Source of the DNA: Undaria pinnatifida
Taxonomy: Eukaryota > Sar > Phaeophyceae > Laminariales > Alariaceae
Assembly: GCA_012845835.1 (NCBI GenBank)
Contig: JABAKD010000019.1
Span: forward strand, 977,501 to 1,041,500
DNA: 64,000 nucleotides
Direction of reading: 5' to 3'
The position numbers were made by a program, and so were the translations under genes. Shown piece after piece: positions 20,401 to 34,849 of this stretch. The notes under the pieces were generated by a model. It was not told where the DNA came from and did no database searches. It saw only the letters and a list, made by a program, of their open reading frames with translations. Numbering within the stretch: position 1 is the stretch's first letter; every line of letters begins with the position of its first letter.

Positions 20401-23400
20401 GAGTTTATAACTCACTTGGTATTCTTAACCTGCTCCTAGGTGGCCGTGGCGGTATTCGCAATCCCCACGGGAATATTCGGGGCCGGATTCGAGGACATGA
20501 TCCAGCATCGTAAGAACAAGAAGGAAGGCCAGACTGACTCCGACCATGCCGAGTCAGACGACGATGATAGTGCCATGGGTTATCTGCCCTCGTCCGTTGC
20601 AAGCCTGGCTGGCTTTCGTGGAGGGGGTGGAGGGGGTGACGAAGGGCCGTGGTTTTCCTGTCTGGACACGAGGACGGAGAAGGGAAGGGCTTACAGGAGT
20701 CTTTTGCTGGTGGTGGTGGTGGTGGATGTGTTGGCTTTCTTTGCGTCTACGCTGGATTCTCTTCAGGTGAGTTGGTGCGGTAAAAGCAGGGTTCTTGAGT
20801 GTTTTGCGAAGGCCGTCGGTTCTTGAGTGTTTTGCGAAGGCCGTCGCAGCAGTAAGTACTGCCAGTGTACTGCTAGTATACTGCCAATAAATATGCTGGC
20901 AGTATCGTCTGCTGCAGTAGTGGTTGTGGACGCGTTAGCTTTCTTCGCGTTTTACGCTCGACTCTGTTCAGGGGAGTTAGTGCAAGAGGGGTTGGACGGC
21001 TGGGGGTGTATCGAAGGCAGTCACGGCAGTATTAAGTGCGCTACCAGTATACCGCCAGTATATCGGTAGCCAGTCTCAATAGCCTAAAGTAAACAAGAGG
21101 GCCTACCGGGGCGTTTTGCTTACAGTGGTGGTGAATGTGTTGGCTTTCTTTGCGTCTACGCTGGGCCCTCTTCAGGTGGGTTGTTGCGGCAACGCGGGAG
21201 TCTGGGTGTTGTGCGAAGGCCGTCACAGCAGTATGACAATTACTGCCAGTGTACTGCCAGTGTACTGCCAGTATACTTACTGCCAATAATTACAATGGCA
21301 TCGTTCTGCGGTGGTGGTGGATGTGTTGGCTTTCTTTTCGTCGTCGCTGGGTTCTGTTCGGGTGAACTTAATGCAACAGATTAGACGGTGGGTGTTGCGA
21401 AGGCAGTCACGGCGATATCAAGTGTATTGAAGTATACTGCCAATATCTCTCCAGCCAGGATCAGTAGTTCAGAGTAGACCTCACTATCTGAGCAGGCGTT
21501 ATCCCAACAGTATTCCATCACGCTACCGCTCCAGCGCGCACGTTCTGCGTATATTAAATGTTGCCTATACCTTCAGTATGTAGCCCACATTGCACCATGC
21601 CACCAGGATTCTACTGGTACTTGTACTGTATACTCTACTCTACGATACCTTAGCCTGACCCCCCCCCCCCCCAGTTTTCACCTTCAAACCATACTATTAA
21701 TAAAACCGTTGTAATCTTATATAGTAGGGTCTGACCTGTGGTGTTAGCTCATACCATGGCTTGCATGCTCGTGTCTACTCTACTGGGTTCGCCCTACCTA
21801 GAGCTACCTATAACGCCTGCCTTTCCTTCCCTCCGGCATTATCCATTGGCCAGCACGGGCAAGTTGCCGGGGCTGGTCTAGCGCTTGGCGTGCTAGAGGT
21901 ATTGTCAGTGGCGCTGTTCACGTTCGATTACGTGGCGCGAGTGCTGTCAGCGTCGGTGGAGGAATCCGGCAGCCTGATGCGGTACGTGTTTAGCTTCTTC
22001 GGGCTGGTGGACCTGTTTTCGGTGCTTCCTTTTTTCTTGGGCTTGCCGGCGTGCGGCGGGTTGGGCTCGCTTTCGCCCAAGCTGCTCCCTACGCTGGTGA
22101 GTGAGGAGGCGTGTGCTTGTGATGCCTTAGGGTCGTTTTTCTAAGGAACGCCAGAAAAAAAATCACAAATCCTGACAAAATGTAATACGATTCCTTACAT
22201 TTTGAAACTCTGAAATGTCACGTTTTCGAAAAACAAATCACGTTTTTTTTTTTCTTGGTCGGGAATCCTCCTGACGTCAGTTTTTACGGGAAAATGTCAA
22301 AACGATTCGAAGTCCGGATTCCTAACCAAATATACCACGATTCGCGACAATGTCACGTTTTTTTTTTGTCACGATTCCTGTTTTTTTTTTTTGTGGTTGT
22401 TAGGAAAAAACAACGGCCCTTATACTACCTTACCTGGAGGGTAACATCTCCCAGGGAGATTTTTCATTGTCCCGTTGACATTGACAACTGCGTCCCCGTC
22501 GTCGGAATGACTCGCTTCGTGCTTGGGGTTAATAGTAGGTGACGCGTAAGGAGACGTTTTTTCAGCAGTACCTGGTACCGGGTAAGAGTTGTCCCACGCT
22601 AAGGGTGCAGCATACTCTTGAGAAATTTCTGAGGCCCTAGCATGAGGAGCCCAATAGCTCGCCCGATTCGCGACCTGGAAGGCATTCGTTCGCCCGACCC
22701 GACCAACATTTTTTCTATGCGCTGTTACCCCCTTTGCAGCTGGAACCCCTTTTTTGGGGACAAAATTACTTGGAATTTGTATAGTGAGGGGTTTGGGGGC
22801 TCTAAAGGGGTTAATAGTTCCACGCTCGGGGAGCTTAACCGATAAAGCACGTTATTACATTATCACATTATCACATTATCGCATTATCGCATTATCACAT
22901 AATCACATTATCGTAATATCGCATGATCGCATTATCGCATTATCACATTATCACATTATCGCATTATCGCATTATTACATTATCACATCATCACATTATC
23001 ACACTACCACATTACCCTGGTATCACATTATCGCATTATCACATTATCACGTTATCGCGTTATCGCATTATCACATTATCGCATTATCGCATTATCGCAT
23101 TATCACATTGTCGCATTATCACATTGTCGCATTATCACATTATCACATTATCACATTATCGCATTATCACATTATCATATTATCAGAAACGTGTGGCCCG
23201 AAAAGTTCACCCCCTACGCCGGGATGTCTCAGTAAATGCTGACATTCACAGCGCCCCCCGTTTTCGGAGGACACAGCGCTTGGCATTAGAGTAGCAAGAG
23301 TGGATGCTCATGCGGTGGAATTTTCGCCTGCCTGTTGAAAGGGCAGCAAACTGCTACTGCTGTACGTAGTACTGCAGTAATGGGACTGTACGTAATACTG

Positions 23401-26400
23401 CAGTGCTTAACCCCGACTTTTAAGAGCACTCCGTGACAATCCGAAACAAACGATGTTAACTACACATTGGCACCGTATAACACGCAGGATAATACACCGC
23501 CTCGGGGGGGGTTCCAGGCTGCATTTCTCGACAAGTGCAAACGCCGAGCGATCCGTCTATGGAAATATCTTGACCATATCTTCCCAAAGCTGCCATTTTC
23601 GCTGTGTATCCCCCCTTGGATTTGGCAAAAAAAAAGAAATCCATTTTGAAATTCATCCGAGGCGGGTGTTGTCTTCCGTGCTATACTTGCACGGTAGATG
23701 GGACAGGCCGATTTATTGACCGAATGGGCTCATCCTGGGTGCTCTTATATTGGAGTACCCAAGCATTATGATAATGCCCTGCTGAATGCTACCTTGTCTT
23801 GGGACCACCGCTTGCCCGGTCGCAGGTGCGTGCCCTCCGACTGATCCGCATGTTGAAGCTGGAGAGGTATGTGAGGGCCTTCGCGGTGTACGATGACGTC
23901 ATCGGCAGCAACCTTGACATACTCGCGGTTTCGGGCTTCTTCGCGGTGGTCGCATGGGTCTTTGCCTCCACTCTGCTGTGAGTCCGCCCGCGGAGCAATG
24001 CGGGTCAATACTGAACATTGCGGGGTAACATAGCATCGCAGGAGCATACGATACTGCGTAATAATATGATGAATTGCGGGGTAATATATTGGGGATTATC
24101 ATGGTATGTTGCGGAACAAAATCTACTATTGCGGAACGAAACGGGATAGTGTGGTATTGTGGGAGAGTATGGAGTATTGGAGGTGCATGCATTGGCCATC
24201 GCGGGAAAATGCGGGATACTGTGAGTTGACACATAATGTTGGGTTCTCGCCGTCGGTCTCCTGTGGGCCCCGCCGCGGAACAATGCGGGGAAATTCTGAA
24301 CATTGCGCAATAATACCGAGGATGGCGGAAAACGTAGCACATATCATCATTGCGGGGTAATGCGGAGCATTGCTAAACAACATAGAGCATTCCCAGCATG
24401 GTGTAAATATGCTTTAGATTTTCGCGGGATATTGCGGAGAAAGCGGCTAAATGCGCATAATAGTGGAGTGCATGGTGATAATGGAATATTGCGGGACTGT
24501 AGCGTTGTCAAACAGCAGCAGTTATGCCGCCGGGTGTCCAAACCGGTCTCGTATCATATTCCGGGACAGGCTGGTATAGAGCATTTCGGAATAGCGGGGA
24601 ACGTTGCGGAGTAATGCGGAGTGTTGCGCACCACAGCATGCACGTGGGGTATGGCGGGAATGCGGAACAGGCCATTGCGGGATAAAGTGGAGCGATGCGA
24701 CGGTCTCATGGTTTTGAGGGGCGACCGGGAGGTGCGTTGGAAATGCGATTGCTTTGTGCTGTGTGTGCTCACACACCGGTACATCGAGATAGGATAAATG
24801 ACTTTCGATTGTTTGAAAGTGACGCTCCGTGACGATAAAAAAATTAGCAACTAAAATGCAAAACCAATATCCGGTTAGATGCTTGGTGCTGGAAAGCAAA
24901 CGTCTCGGCTAAACATACTGATATCATCGCCGGAAACGGTACTACTCGACTACAGAGTAGCCTTTAATATTATGCGCGCATTTGCAGTGTATGTCCGTGC
25001 TTGATTTTGTAGAGACTAACTGGCTTTCTTTTGCCTGTCTGTTATGTGTGTTTTCGTTTCTTTGTTTTTCGTACGTCGTTGTTGTGCTCGGCAAACTTGA
25101 GGTTCTACACGGAGAGCGGCGGTCCAGACCCGAATATGACCCCGTACTACCAGAGCGTCCCGATGGCCATGTGGGTGACCTTGCTCAATCTGTCGGGGGA
25201 GGCGCCCCTGTGCGACTACACAGTCTGGGGCAAGGTGGGTCTTGCTATCTTGTACGCGTAATCCTCAGGGCTGTTCTTTCCCGGAATCGCCTTTGTGCAA
25301 GCAATGAGAGCGAGCGGCACATCGTTCCGCAAGCGCTGCCTTTTTGTTTTTGCTCGTGTTCTTATGGTTTGTTCTTGTTCTTGTTCTTACGCTTCTTCAT
25401 GTTCTTGTGTGTGTTTTTGTGTTATTGTCGTTCCTGTCTTGTTGCACTGGAAGTCAAACCGCAATAGCTTCCCACCTCGAGTAATTTATCTGGACGTTTG
25501 CACCTTCCTTTCAACTTTCGCGCGTGGTCCTACGACCAAAAGTACTAGCAATGATGACCACTGCGCGACAATACGTATTCTGACGGTAATGATTTTATTC
25601 GAATCGTTCCATCGCTAAAAAACCCCTGCTATTGACGTACCAGGTGTACAGCAGTACTGGCCCCTCTAGAGCCGGTTGAGTAGTGCTGGTTGCCCGCTAT
25701 ATTGCCTGTGAAATGGCTTGGAACCAGGGAATAAAATAGGTGGTAGACGCCTATTGCAAACCCCGCAGGGGCCCACGGAGGGCCGCGGGAAGCCCCCCGG
25801 AGGGACACAAACACCGCTCTCACATCCAGCGCAACCACTATACCCCTCGCTATTGATGTACCAACTGTACAGCAATTCTGGTCCCTTTAGAGCTGGTTGA
25901 GCAGTGCCGGTTGCCCGCTATAGTGCCTATGAAGTCGCTTGGGAGCCAGGGAATAAAGTGGGCCGTAGGTCCGTGCTGCGCGCGCGCGCACAACTTGCGC
26001 TTGAGGCGTGTTGCACACCCCAAGGGGGGCCCGGAGAGCGGGTCGGGGGGGGGGGGGGGGGGATGTCGGCGATATTTGCGCTAATATACGTCTTAAGACG
26101 TTTTGAATCGTTTCGAAACATGCATTTTCCCGGCTGATTCGGCTGATTCAGTTCAACCCGGGTAGGTACATGGACGCACAAAATAAACATAGAGATAACA
26201 AACTACAATTACTTGCATCGTGGTGGGCGACGCTCCCAGTTTCCAGCCTCTTACGTCAGTTGGATCATAATAGCTAAATCCGAGGAAATTTGCTAGATTG
26301 GCGCTAAACGCCGCTTGCCCAGTAGAATCAAATATCCACCCAAGCTAGGCTTCCGCCCGTACACTGCCACTGCAGCAGCCTTGCAGCCAGGCTTGCTACC

Positions 26401-28438
26401 AGCTGCGTGCCGCTCTGTTCTGATCACGACCCTCTTTGGCTGCATTAGCCGACAGCCTACAGTCATTGATGTTCTCGCTCCAGTGCACTGTGTACCTGCA
26501 GGTGTGCCGCGGGTTATAGAACCAAAACGAAAAAAAACTTTATCAGGGCTTCCATTTCTTTCCGAGGCGTGTTACACCGGGTTTGGTCATTGTGCTCATT
26601 TTTAGGTTGATTCAGGCAGACTTGAGCGTGCTTCGCCAGAACACTCGTGCGGTTATCATTTCTAGGGGGCATTCAAGCCCTGTTTCCTTCTCTTTGTGCT
26701 ATACCAGCCAGGTACAATACCTATGAACCCGCTTGCGTCGAACAAGCAGGCTAAAAAACAGCCCGGAATGTTTTGGCCGTGCGGCGAAAATAAAAGACCC
26801 ATAATTTTTCGCCTAGGACGAAAGGTGCGCAACTAAGAACGTGTTGCGCATTTGCAAACAATAACGCTTGCAGCGCGTGTTGCGGAAATCGGGATTTAAA
26901 AAAAAAGATGTGCGCTAGCGCTACAGCGCAACGCCTATTTTATCCCGTGCTGAAACAGATGGGAACAGCAACAAGGGGCATTATGCGGAGTAGTGCCGGC
27001 TGCCACTTTAGTGCTGGTATTTGCCTCTATAGTGCTTACCGGCATTATGGAGAGTACCACTACTGTACAACTGCAATGCCGGTACGATTTTTTGTAGCGA
27101 CCTCTGGTGAACGAAACCGTTCGAGCTGTCAGGCCAGGCCCCGGCTCTGATATTTTCGCTCTGTTGCCGCCATTTGCATTTGAAACGCAGCACTCTCTCT
27201 TTCGTTCGAACCCTAGAAATGCTGCATTGTTTCGTTGACCCGCGCACAGTACGCGCATGTACTCGTTTCGTTCATTCAGCCAATGTTAAAGTTGTCGACT
27301 TTTCTGGTTTTCAGCTGTTTCTTCTTCGCTACTTTGAATTTTGTGCACAAATATCTCAAAAATAACTAAAAATGCTCGTGTTGTGCATATGATGTGATAC
27401 ATCGAATGTCGCGTACCATGTACTGTATTTGGGTCCCTCTATAGTGCCTGAGTATTATTGCTGGTTGTCTAAGGTATTCATTTACTGTGGTGCTATTATG
27501 CACCAGGTATAGTATCATGACCAAACCATGCGTTCGCTTCGACTGTCCCTTCCAATGGTTTTGGAATCACGTTATCTCAGCGTTGCGCGTCAGCGCAGAA
27601 ATTCTGTATTATTTCCGAGTTTAGTCTTATTTTCTCGAGTGCCAGGCTGTGTAGGTTCCTTCATTTTTTGTTACGAGGATTTATTCGATTAGCTGTTTAC
27701 ATATCTGTTTTATGAATTCCGCTATTTAGTCAGCAAGTTGGCTGGCCAGCGAATCGAGCTTATGCCAAACATCATACCATTTAGACCGTTTTATTCTTGG
27801 GCTGTGGTGTTGGGATCACGTTCACTGAGCGTTGCGTCGTCAAACGCAGAAACCTTGCACCATACCCGGTGCCTGGTATTGCCTTGATGAGGACATACGC
27901 ACCCCGTATCACACGTGATGGAAGTATCACACGCAGCTTGCAAAATCGAGTTTCGACGAAATCCTTGATCTCACAGCTGTAGTGCATTTTTATCTATTTT
28001 GTGAAATTGGCATGGGAAATACATGGTACTATACGTAGCTATATATAGAACCCTTCCTTTCTCTCAGCCGCTCTTTTAGTTTCCCTGCCTATCACGGTTT
28101 TTTTTCTCGTCTTTGTCTTTGTGTTCTTCAGGTTATCACAGGTTTCCTAGGCATTTTCGGAGTTGGCGTGTTTGCTGTTCCTGTGGGTCTACTGGGAGCC
28201 GGCTTTCAAGACTGGGTAGAATCTATCGAGGACAAGGTATGTACACTGTTCCTATTGTTGATGGTGTTGATGTTGTTGATGTGGCGGTGGTGCTGGTGGC
28301 GGAGGTAGTGGTGGTGTTGTGTTGGCGTTGGTGGGGTTGGTGGTGGAGTTGGTGTCGTTGTTGTCGTGAAGGTGTTGATGGTGGTGTCTTGTGTTGGTGT
28401 TGGTAACGTTGTTGTGATTATGTTGGTGTTGTTGACGG

Positions 28439-28470
<32 letters not shown>

Positions 28471-31400
28471 TTGTTGGGTGGTGCTGGTGGTGCTGGTGGT
28501 GCTGGTGCTAGTGCCGGTGGTGGTGGTGGTGGTGGTGGTGGTGTTGGTGTTGGTGTTGGTGTTGGTGGTGTGGGCTTTGTTGTTGTTGTTGTTGTTGTTG
28601 GTGTTGTTGTCGCGTGCTGCTGTACCAGGGTATATGGTACGGGACTTGCTTGTTCCTGGTCGGTCGACGATTTGGCCAGACGAACTGGATAGTAGTATCT
28701 TGTGCTGCAGGCTGTTTTGATACCGTTCTTGATGTGGTGATTATTGGATTGGCTTGTTGATTGATTGATTGATTGATTAATCCGTTGATTGGTTGATGTA
28801 TTGATTTATTGATTTGTTGATAGATCGATTGATTGGTTTTGCTGACTGACTAAACGATGGATTAAATATTGATTGGTTGATTGAATCACAGATCGATCGA
28901 TTCATTGAGTGCCTGCTTGATTGAGCTGGGATCCCTCTTGTTTTTGTTTGTCCGTTGAGCAGGAAGAACAAGAAAGCGATATGAACCTGCCACTCCGGTC
29001 AGCTCTAATGGGGGGATCGAGCCGGTTGACGTCGCATAATAGCGGTGAGCAGCTGTTGCGCTTTGCGGAACGTTGTTTGTACGTCTGACGGGGTGCGGTA
29101 CACGTCGAAGGTTTGGTTATTTTACTATCAGTACGGCCTTGATATTAGGTCTTGTCCTCGGGTACCTGGTATTAAATTGAACAAACTCTAAATTGTAAGT
29201 GCGTTGGTACACGTGAAAGTATAATTTGTACGTACGATTTGCAATCGTATTTTGTATGTACGCCGCCTTCTCGAGCTCGACGTTCAACTTTGGCAGAAGT
29301 CGAGATCTGCTTCCTCATGAACGATGAATGATTAATGATGGCGTTTCGGTTTAGTGTATAAAAACATTTCCCCGCACTACACACCTCAAAAGAAAAACAT
29401 TGCCGTCCCTTAATGCGTGTGGAGGGTGCACTCGAAATGCACGCCCACATATCCCCGCAAGGCACCCCTTTGACATAGACATTCCTTGCCCGCTATACAT
29501 TGCTTGCCCGCTCTAATACGTTCGGTGGGTGGGGGGGGGGTCGGCAGACCGCGATGATGAACGGTATTCTCCGGGAGACGACAGGCAGAAGTCCCTCCGG
29601 AAACGCATGTACGCCTTCCTGGAAGCTAGAACTCCTGGGGGCCGTCGGTTCGAGGCCTTCATTATGTTCGTTATCTTCGTCACCGTCACGCAGGTCGGTA
29701 AAAATAAAAAAAATGGGGTCTGGTATTTGCGTGTTTACGATACCGTCTCGACGAACCCCCCAAGGAAAGCCAAATCCTGGAATTTTTTGACGAACCCCCC
29801 TTTTGTTAGTCTTAAGACTACGGCTATGCATGAAACCAGTACCCCCCCCCCCGAAGTATGGTATGGCAATGTATGGAAGAAGCGTAGTGAGCGCCTTAAT
29901 GTTGGAAGCGTCTCTCTTAGGAGCAGAAACGGTTCTCCGTCTCCAAAGGGGTGTGTGGTCAATGGTCCAATAGCTGAGGCAAGCTACAAATGAGTACGCC
30001 CCCCCCTTCCCCCTCTGTCCCGAAGCAACCATTTTTTTAACTGATCTATTACCCCCTGGTGTATGGTGTTGTTTTAGCACGGTATTTCACACGTTCGGCA
30101 GATCATGTATATGATCTATCCCCACTTGATGAGAGTCTAGATCTTTTCGGGGACGATCTGTATGGCTCCGTATAGATAATGTTGCCGGGTGGCAGCCGGG
30201 CGATCTGCATGATCTAGCACGTGATTCCGGGCTTGGATACGTACCCTACATTATACAGATCCCGCAGGACATACCATAACAGCAGATACAGGACCTACCG
30301 TAGATGATCTAGATGATTTAGATCATGATCTGTCTGACCTAGGCAATATAAATCATGATTTGTCCGAGGTATGCCGGTAAACGAAATAAAAATCGCAAAT
30401 GTCACGAGACGTATGGAGCACTCGCGGCCGACGTATTAAGCGGCTGGCTTCCAGAGCTGAGTATCGAGTATCACCCCCCCAACTGGTCCAACTCACAGCT
30501 CACGAAATATGTTTTGAACAGCACCTGGTGGTCATTCTTTTAGATCTGTTCCAGTGAAACCGTGACTTAATCCCTTCACAACTGGAAACCCGTTTTTGGG
30601 GACAATATTACTTGGATGTAGTAAAGGGAGTGGTTCGGGGGCTCTAAACGGGTTAATCAGATGGCTTCAGTCAAGAATGGAACAGTATTGGTTAAATCGT
30701 GTTTTGGCCCGATTTCGCGCGTTCGAGTTTGTTTATTAAAGCGTTAGACTAATGTGTGATTTTTTTTAACCCCGCTCTTGCGCCTTCCTTCTTTCTTTGT
30801 CGCCACCAGGCCATCCTGATGACCATGCCGTCGGTGTGTTTGGATGACACCCACTGCCCCTCCGCGTTCGACACCGTAGAGTTTGTAGCTGTGGTGATCT
30901 TCACGATAGAGTACGCGATGCGCATCTACGCCGCACCGGAGGCGTACCCGGTGAGGATAAGGATGCATCCTTTCAATAATCCCTTCGTGCTTTCGCCCTA
31001 TTGTCCTTTCGTCCTTTCGTGCGCGTGCTTTTGTTTATTGTTAACGTGTTCTTGTTCTTCTTCTTGTTCTTGACTAGGAACAAGAACAAGAACAAGAATA
31101 CCTTGTTGTCTTGTTGCTCGTGGTTGTTGTGGTGGTGGTGGTGGTGGTGGTGGTGGTGGTGGTGGTTTTGGTGGTGTTCATGTTGGTGTTCATGTTGTGG
31201 TGGTGTTGCTGTTGTCGTTGCTGTTGTCAGTGGTGCTGTACTATTGGTGGATTGGTGGCGTGTTTTTGAGACGCCTCGTTGTTGAACCCTTTGACAAAAT
31301 CACCGTTTTAAACCCACCCACACTCCTGTGGACAAACCGATCAAAATCAGCATTAGATACATTTTTCATCTGGAAAAGACATAACAACATGCCCGTCCCC

Positions 31401-34400
31401 GTCTTTTTTTCGCCGCCTGCACTGTTTCTTTTCAGCTGAGAAAGGAATAAATAACAACATCCCCGTTCCCCTCCCTTTGCTGACCGCCTGCACTTGTCTT
31501 TATGCGCATTTTTGTTGGTATTGCAGGATAAGTCACCCTGGATGGCACGCCTCCGCTACAGCGTTTCCTTCTACGCGGTTATCGACTTCCTCGCCGTGTT
31601 CCCCTACTACCTGGCGCGGCTGTCTACGGAAGTGGATCAGTACGACAACTACCTGAGGCTCCTTCGACTCTTGAGAATCCTGAAGGTGGGACCGTTGCCT
31701 GCCTCCGTGGTAGTGTAACCAAGAATGCTGCGGTAGTGATGGACGGCCTCATTTTTTCCAAGACATTTCACGGGTCGGGTCGCGTCTCTCGGGTCGGGTC
31801 GGGTCGGGTCGGGTCGGGTCGGGTCTTGTCACGGTGACCCGAACCGAACCGTGAAATTTCGAAACCTTCTGGCCCAAACCCTTCCGAAGACCCCTTCCGA
31901 TCCGTGAGAGTCCGAACTACACCGTGACCCGACCCGACTCAACCCGCGAGTTTCTTTTTAAACCTCCCGATCTGCCGGGTTATTGGCCCGTGAAAGGCCC
32001 TCATTTTTTTCCCGAAGATGCTCACCCCAGGAGGTCTGTTGGTTGAAAACATTAAACACATAAACCTCGACTTTGACGAGCGCTGTTCGCTTGATGTCGA
32101 TGGACAATCCCTATTATGGGTTAAGTGTACAACCATTGTTTTTTAGGAGATGCAATGTTAACAGGATGGGATTACACACAGAAAAGGAAAACATCGCCGC
32201 CTTTCAGGTGAGCTCTTGTACGCTACGACTGCTGTGTACTCGATTGTTCGATTGTTCGATTGTTCGATTGTTCGATTGTTCGGTTCGATTGTTCGATTGT
32301 TCGATTGTTCGATTGTTCGATTGTTCGATTGTTCGATTGAGGCTCTGCATGCCTGGTAAGACCAGCTAACAGAATATTCTCGAGTCAAACGCTATTAACG
32401 AAGGCGTGCCCCCTTGTTGGTTTTGTAGTACATCCTGCTAACAGTGGGTCTCCGTACTGGTATACTATAAATAGTAAACCTAGGAAGCGCAAAGGAGGTT
32501 ACGAATGTGTTTGGTAGTTCCTCAGTACAGACGTCCGTCGTAGGGTCAAACGTGCCGTTTGAATGCGGCAAATGAGCATCAAGCGGGGGTAATTAGCGGG
32601 AGGCCGGCGAAGAAGGAGTTACGCGGGTGGAGTGGTGGTTGACGTACGTGTGTGGGGATGTAGGAACGGGACTGCATAAAGGCCAACCCCGGGGTTTCAA
32701 TTGACCCCCTCCTCTTCGACCGCGGGATATAAACATTGTTTTTGCCCCTGCGACCTCTACCGCAGCACGTATCTATGCCCATGGCCGTTTGGGTTTTGGT
32801 TTTTGTAATCTGCCGCCGACGTACAGTCACTACCCGACATGCATGAGAAATTGTATTTTATTTGTGCTGACCGAATACTTGTCAGCGGATCAGCCGCAAT
32901 AAGTAAACACTGCCAAATCCCGAGATAGCAAGCAAGTGTCGCAGTCCTCGGGAATATATCCAGGGTCAACCCCTCCCCCCCCCGCCCCCCATTCTCCGTT
33001 CACTTCCCGTTAGCTTGCTGTATTTGATTCGTTCACGTTCCTTTCAGTTTCCCTCCACTTTCCGCTCACGTTCCGTTCGCTTTCCGTGCACTTTCTTGCT
33101 GTTGTTTTCCCCCTTCCTTTGCTGTTTATTTCACCATCACCACCAGCTGGACAAGTACATGCCTTCCGTCAGCCTCGTGGACGACGTGTTCCGCCTTAAA
33201 TCCAGAGGATTGCTCGTCGCCGGGTACGCCTCGGCCGTGATGCTGGCTTGGTTCGGCACGCTCATGTACCTCGTGGAGAGAAACGACAACGAGGTCGAGG
33301 TGAGCCTCTCGCCCTTGGTACATCTCATAACATGGGTGTTCTGATTCCGAGCTGATTCCGACTGCTTTTTCCCCACAATGGGAGTGCAGTGCTGTAAAGG
33401 TGAAGCGTTTTTTTTTCCTTTTCTTTCGGAGCGTGGTAAAAGGTATACCTCTTTTTGGCTAATATAGAGGTATACCTCTTTTTGGCTACTATAAAGGTAT
33501 ACCTTTTTTTGGCGAAAATGTGTTCTGAATGACGTCGGTATGTCATTCCTGTTTTTTTTCGAAACTTTTTTTGGTACCTAGGCGCCATGGGCTTGTTCAT
33601 CACAATTGGTTGAAATCACTTTCGGTTTGATCAAAATCAGTTGTTGCGTGAGGTATAGAGTGGTGTAGTTTATCAAGCCACCACTAAATCTGTTGTTGCG
33701 TGAGGTATAGAGTGGTGTAGTTCATCAAGCCACCACCCTCAGAATGCAAAAATCAGCAATGGTTGCTGCACCTCTACGGCGCTATGTATGTCATACTAGT
33801 ATGCTAATACTTGTATGCCCATACTCGTACTATGTTCACACTATGCTCACAGTATGATGATAGCTAGAAGTATAGTAATCAGCTGGTGGCATGGCAGCCT
33901 AGCCATTATTCTGGATCTAGGCGGTATGCTCGACCCATGCGATGTACGGAGATGTTGGCTTGGTTCGGCACACGTTCATGTAATGTACCACGTTGAGAGA
34001 AAAAAACACACGGTTGAGGTGAGCCTAACAATCTTGCGGGTACTGCCATACTGGGCCCTTACAGTCATACTGAATTTATACTGACTGATTGCTGGGCTGG
34101 TTCGCTCTTCAACCACGTAGAAAAGATACGACAGTGAGACTCAGGTGAGCCTACCGGAGACATGTTCCTTCATTACCAGGTATTGTCAAGGCTGAGTTCG
34201 GGTAGATCTATCCAGTGCTGTTGACCCGCACAGGATACTGAGTGATGTTGGCCTGGTTCGGCACGCTCGTGTTCATTGTTGAGAGAATCTACATCGAGGC
34301 TGAGGTAAGCCTGCAGTAGGCGTGTTCATTGGCTTGATGTAGCTGAGTACTGGCGGTTGTAACCAAGTGTACTGGGCGCCTACAGTGTACTGACTCATGT

Positions 34401-34773
34401 TGGCCTGTTTTTGCACGCCCATGTGCCTCGTCGAGAGGAACGAGACGGAGGTTGAGGTACTAACGTGAGTCTGATCGTCTTTAGAGGGGTAAGTACTGGC
34501 AACTCTAGCCAATAAGGTGGACCCATACAGCATGCTGATTGATGATGGCCCGGTTCGGCACACTCGTGTATCTCGTAGAGAGGAACGGTAACGAGTTTGA
34601 GGCCAGCCTGAGCGTGTTCAGTAACTGTCCGTGTGCCATGTACAGGCATAAGTTCTAGAGCTCCAGCCAGCGGGATTATGCTGTGTCTTTCTTGCGCACG
34701 ATGAGTGATTATTGTTTTTAATGGGTTGCTTGTTTTGAGAACGATTTTTGTTGTATTATTGTTTTGTTGCTAC

Positions 34774-34849
<76 letters not shown>

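Noticed and set aside
21100-21180. Alternative exon made of GCTTACAG ... CTTCAG|GTGGGT
   Set aside because: Phase from exon 4 (0) would read TGG TGG TGA and stop, so it cannot replace exon 5.
22754-23294. HYHIIALS-type repeat protein
   Set aside because: Translation of the CATTATCR octamer array.
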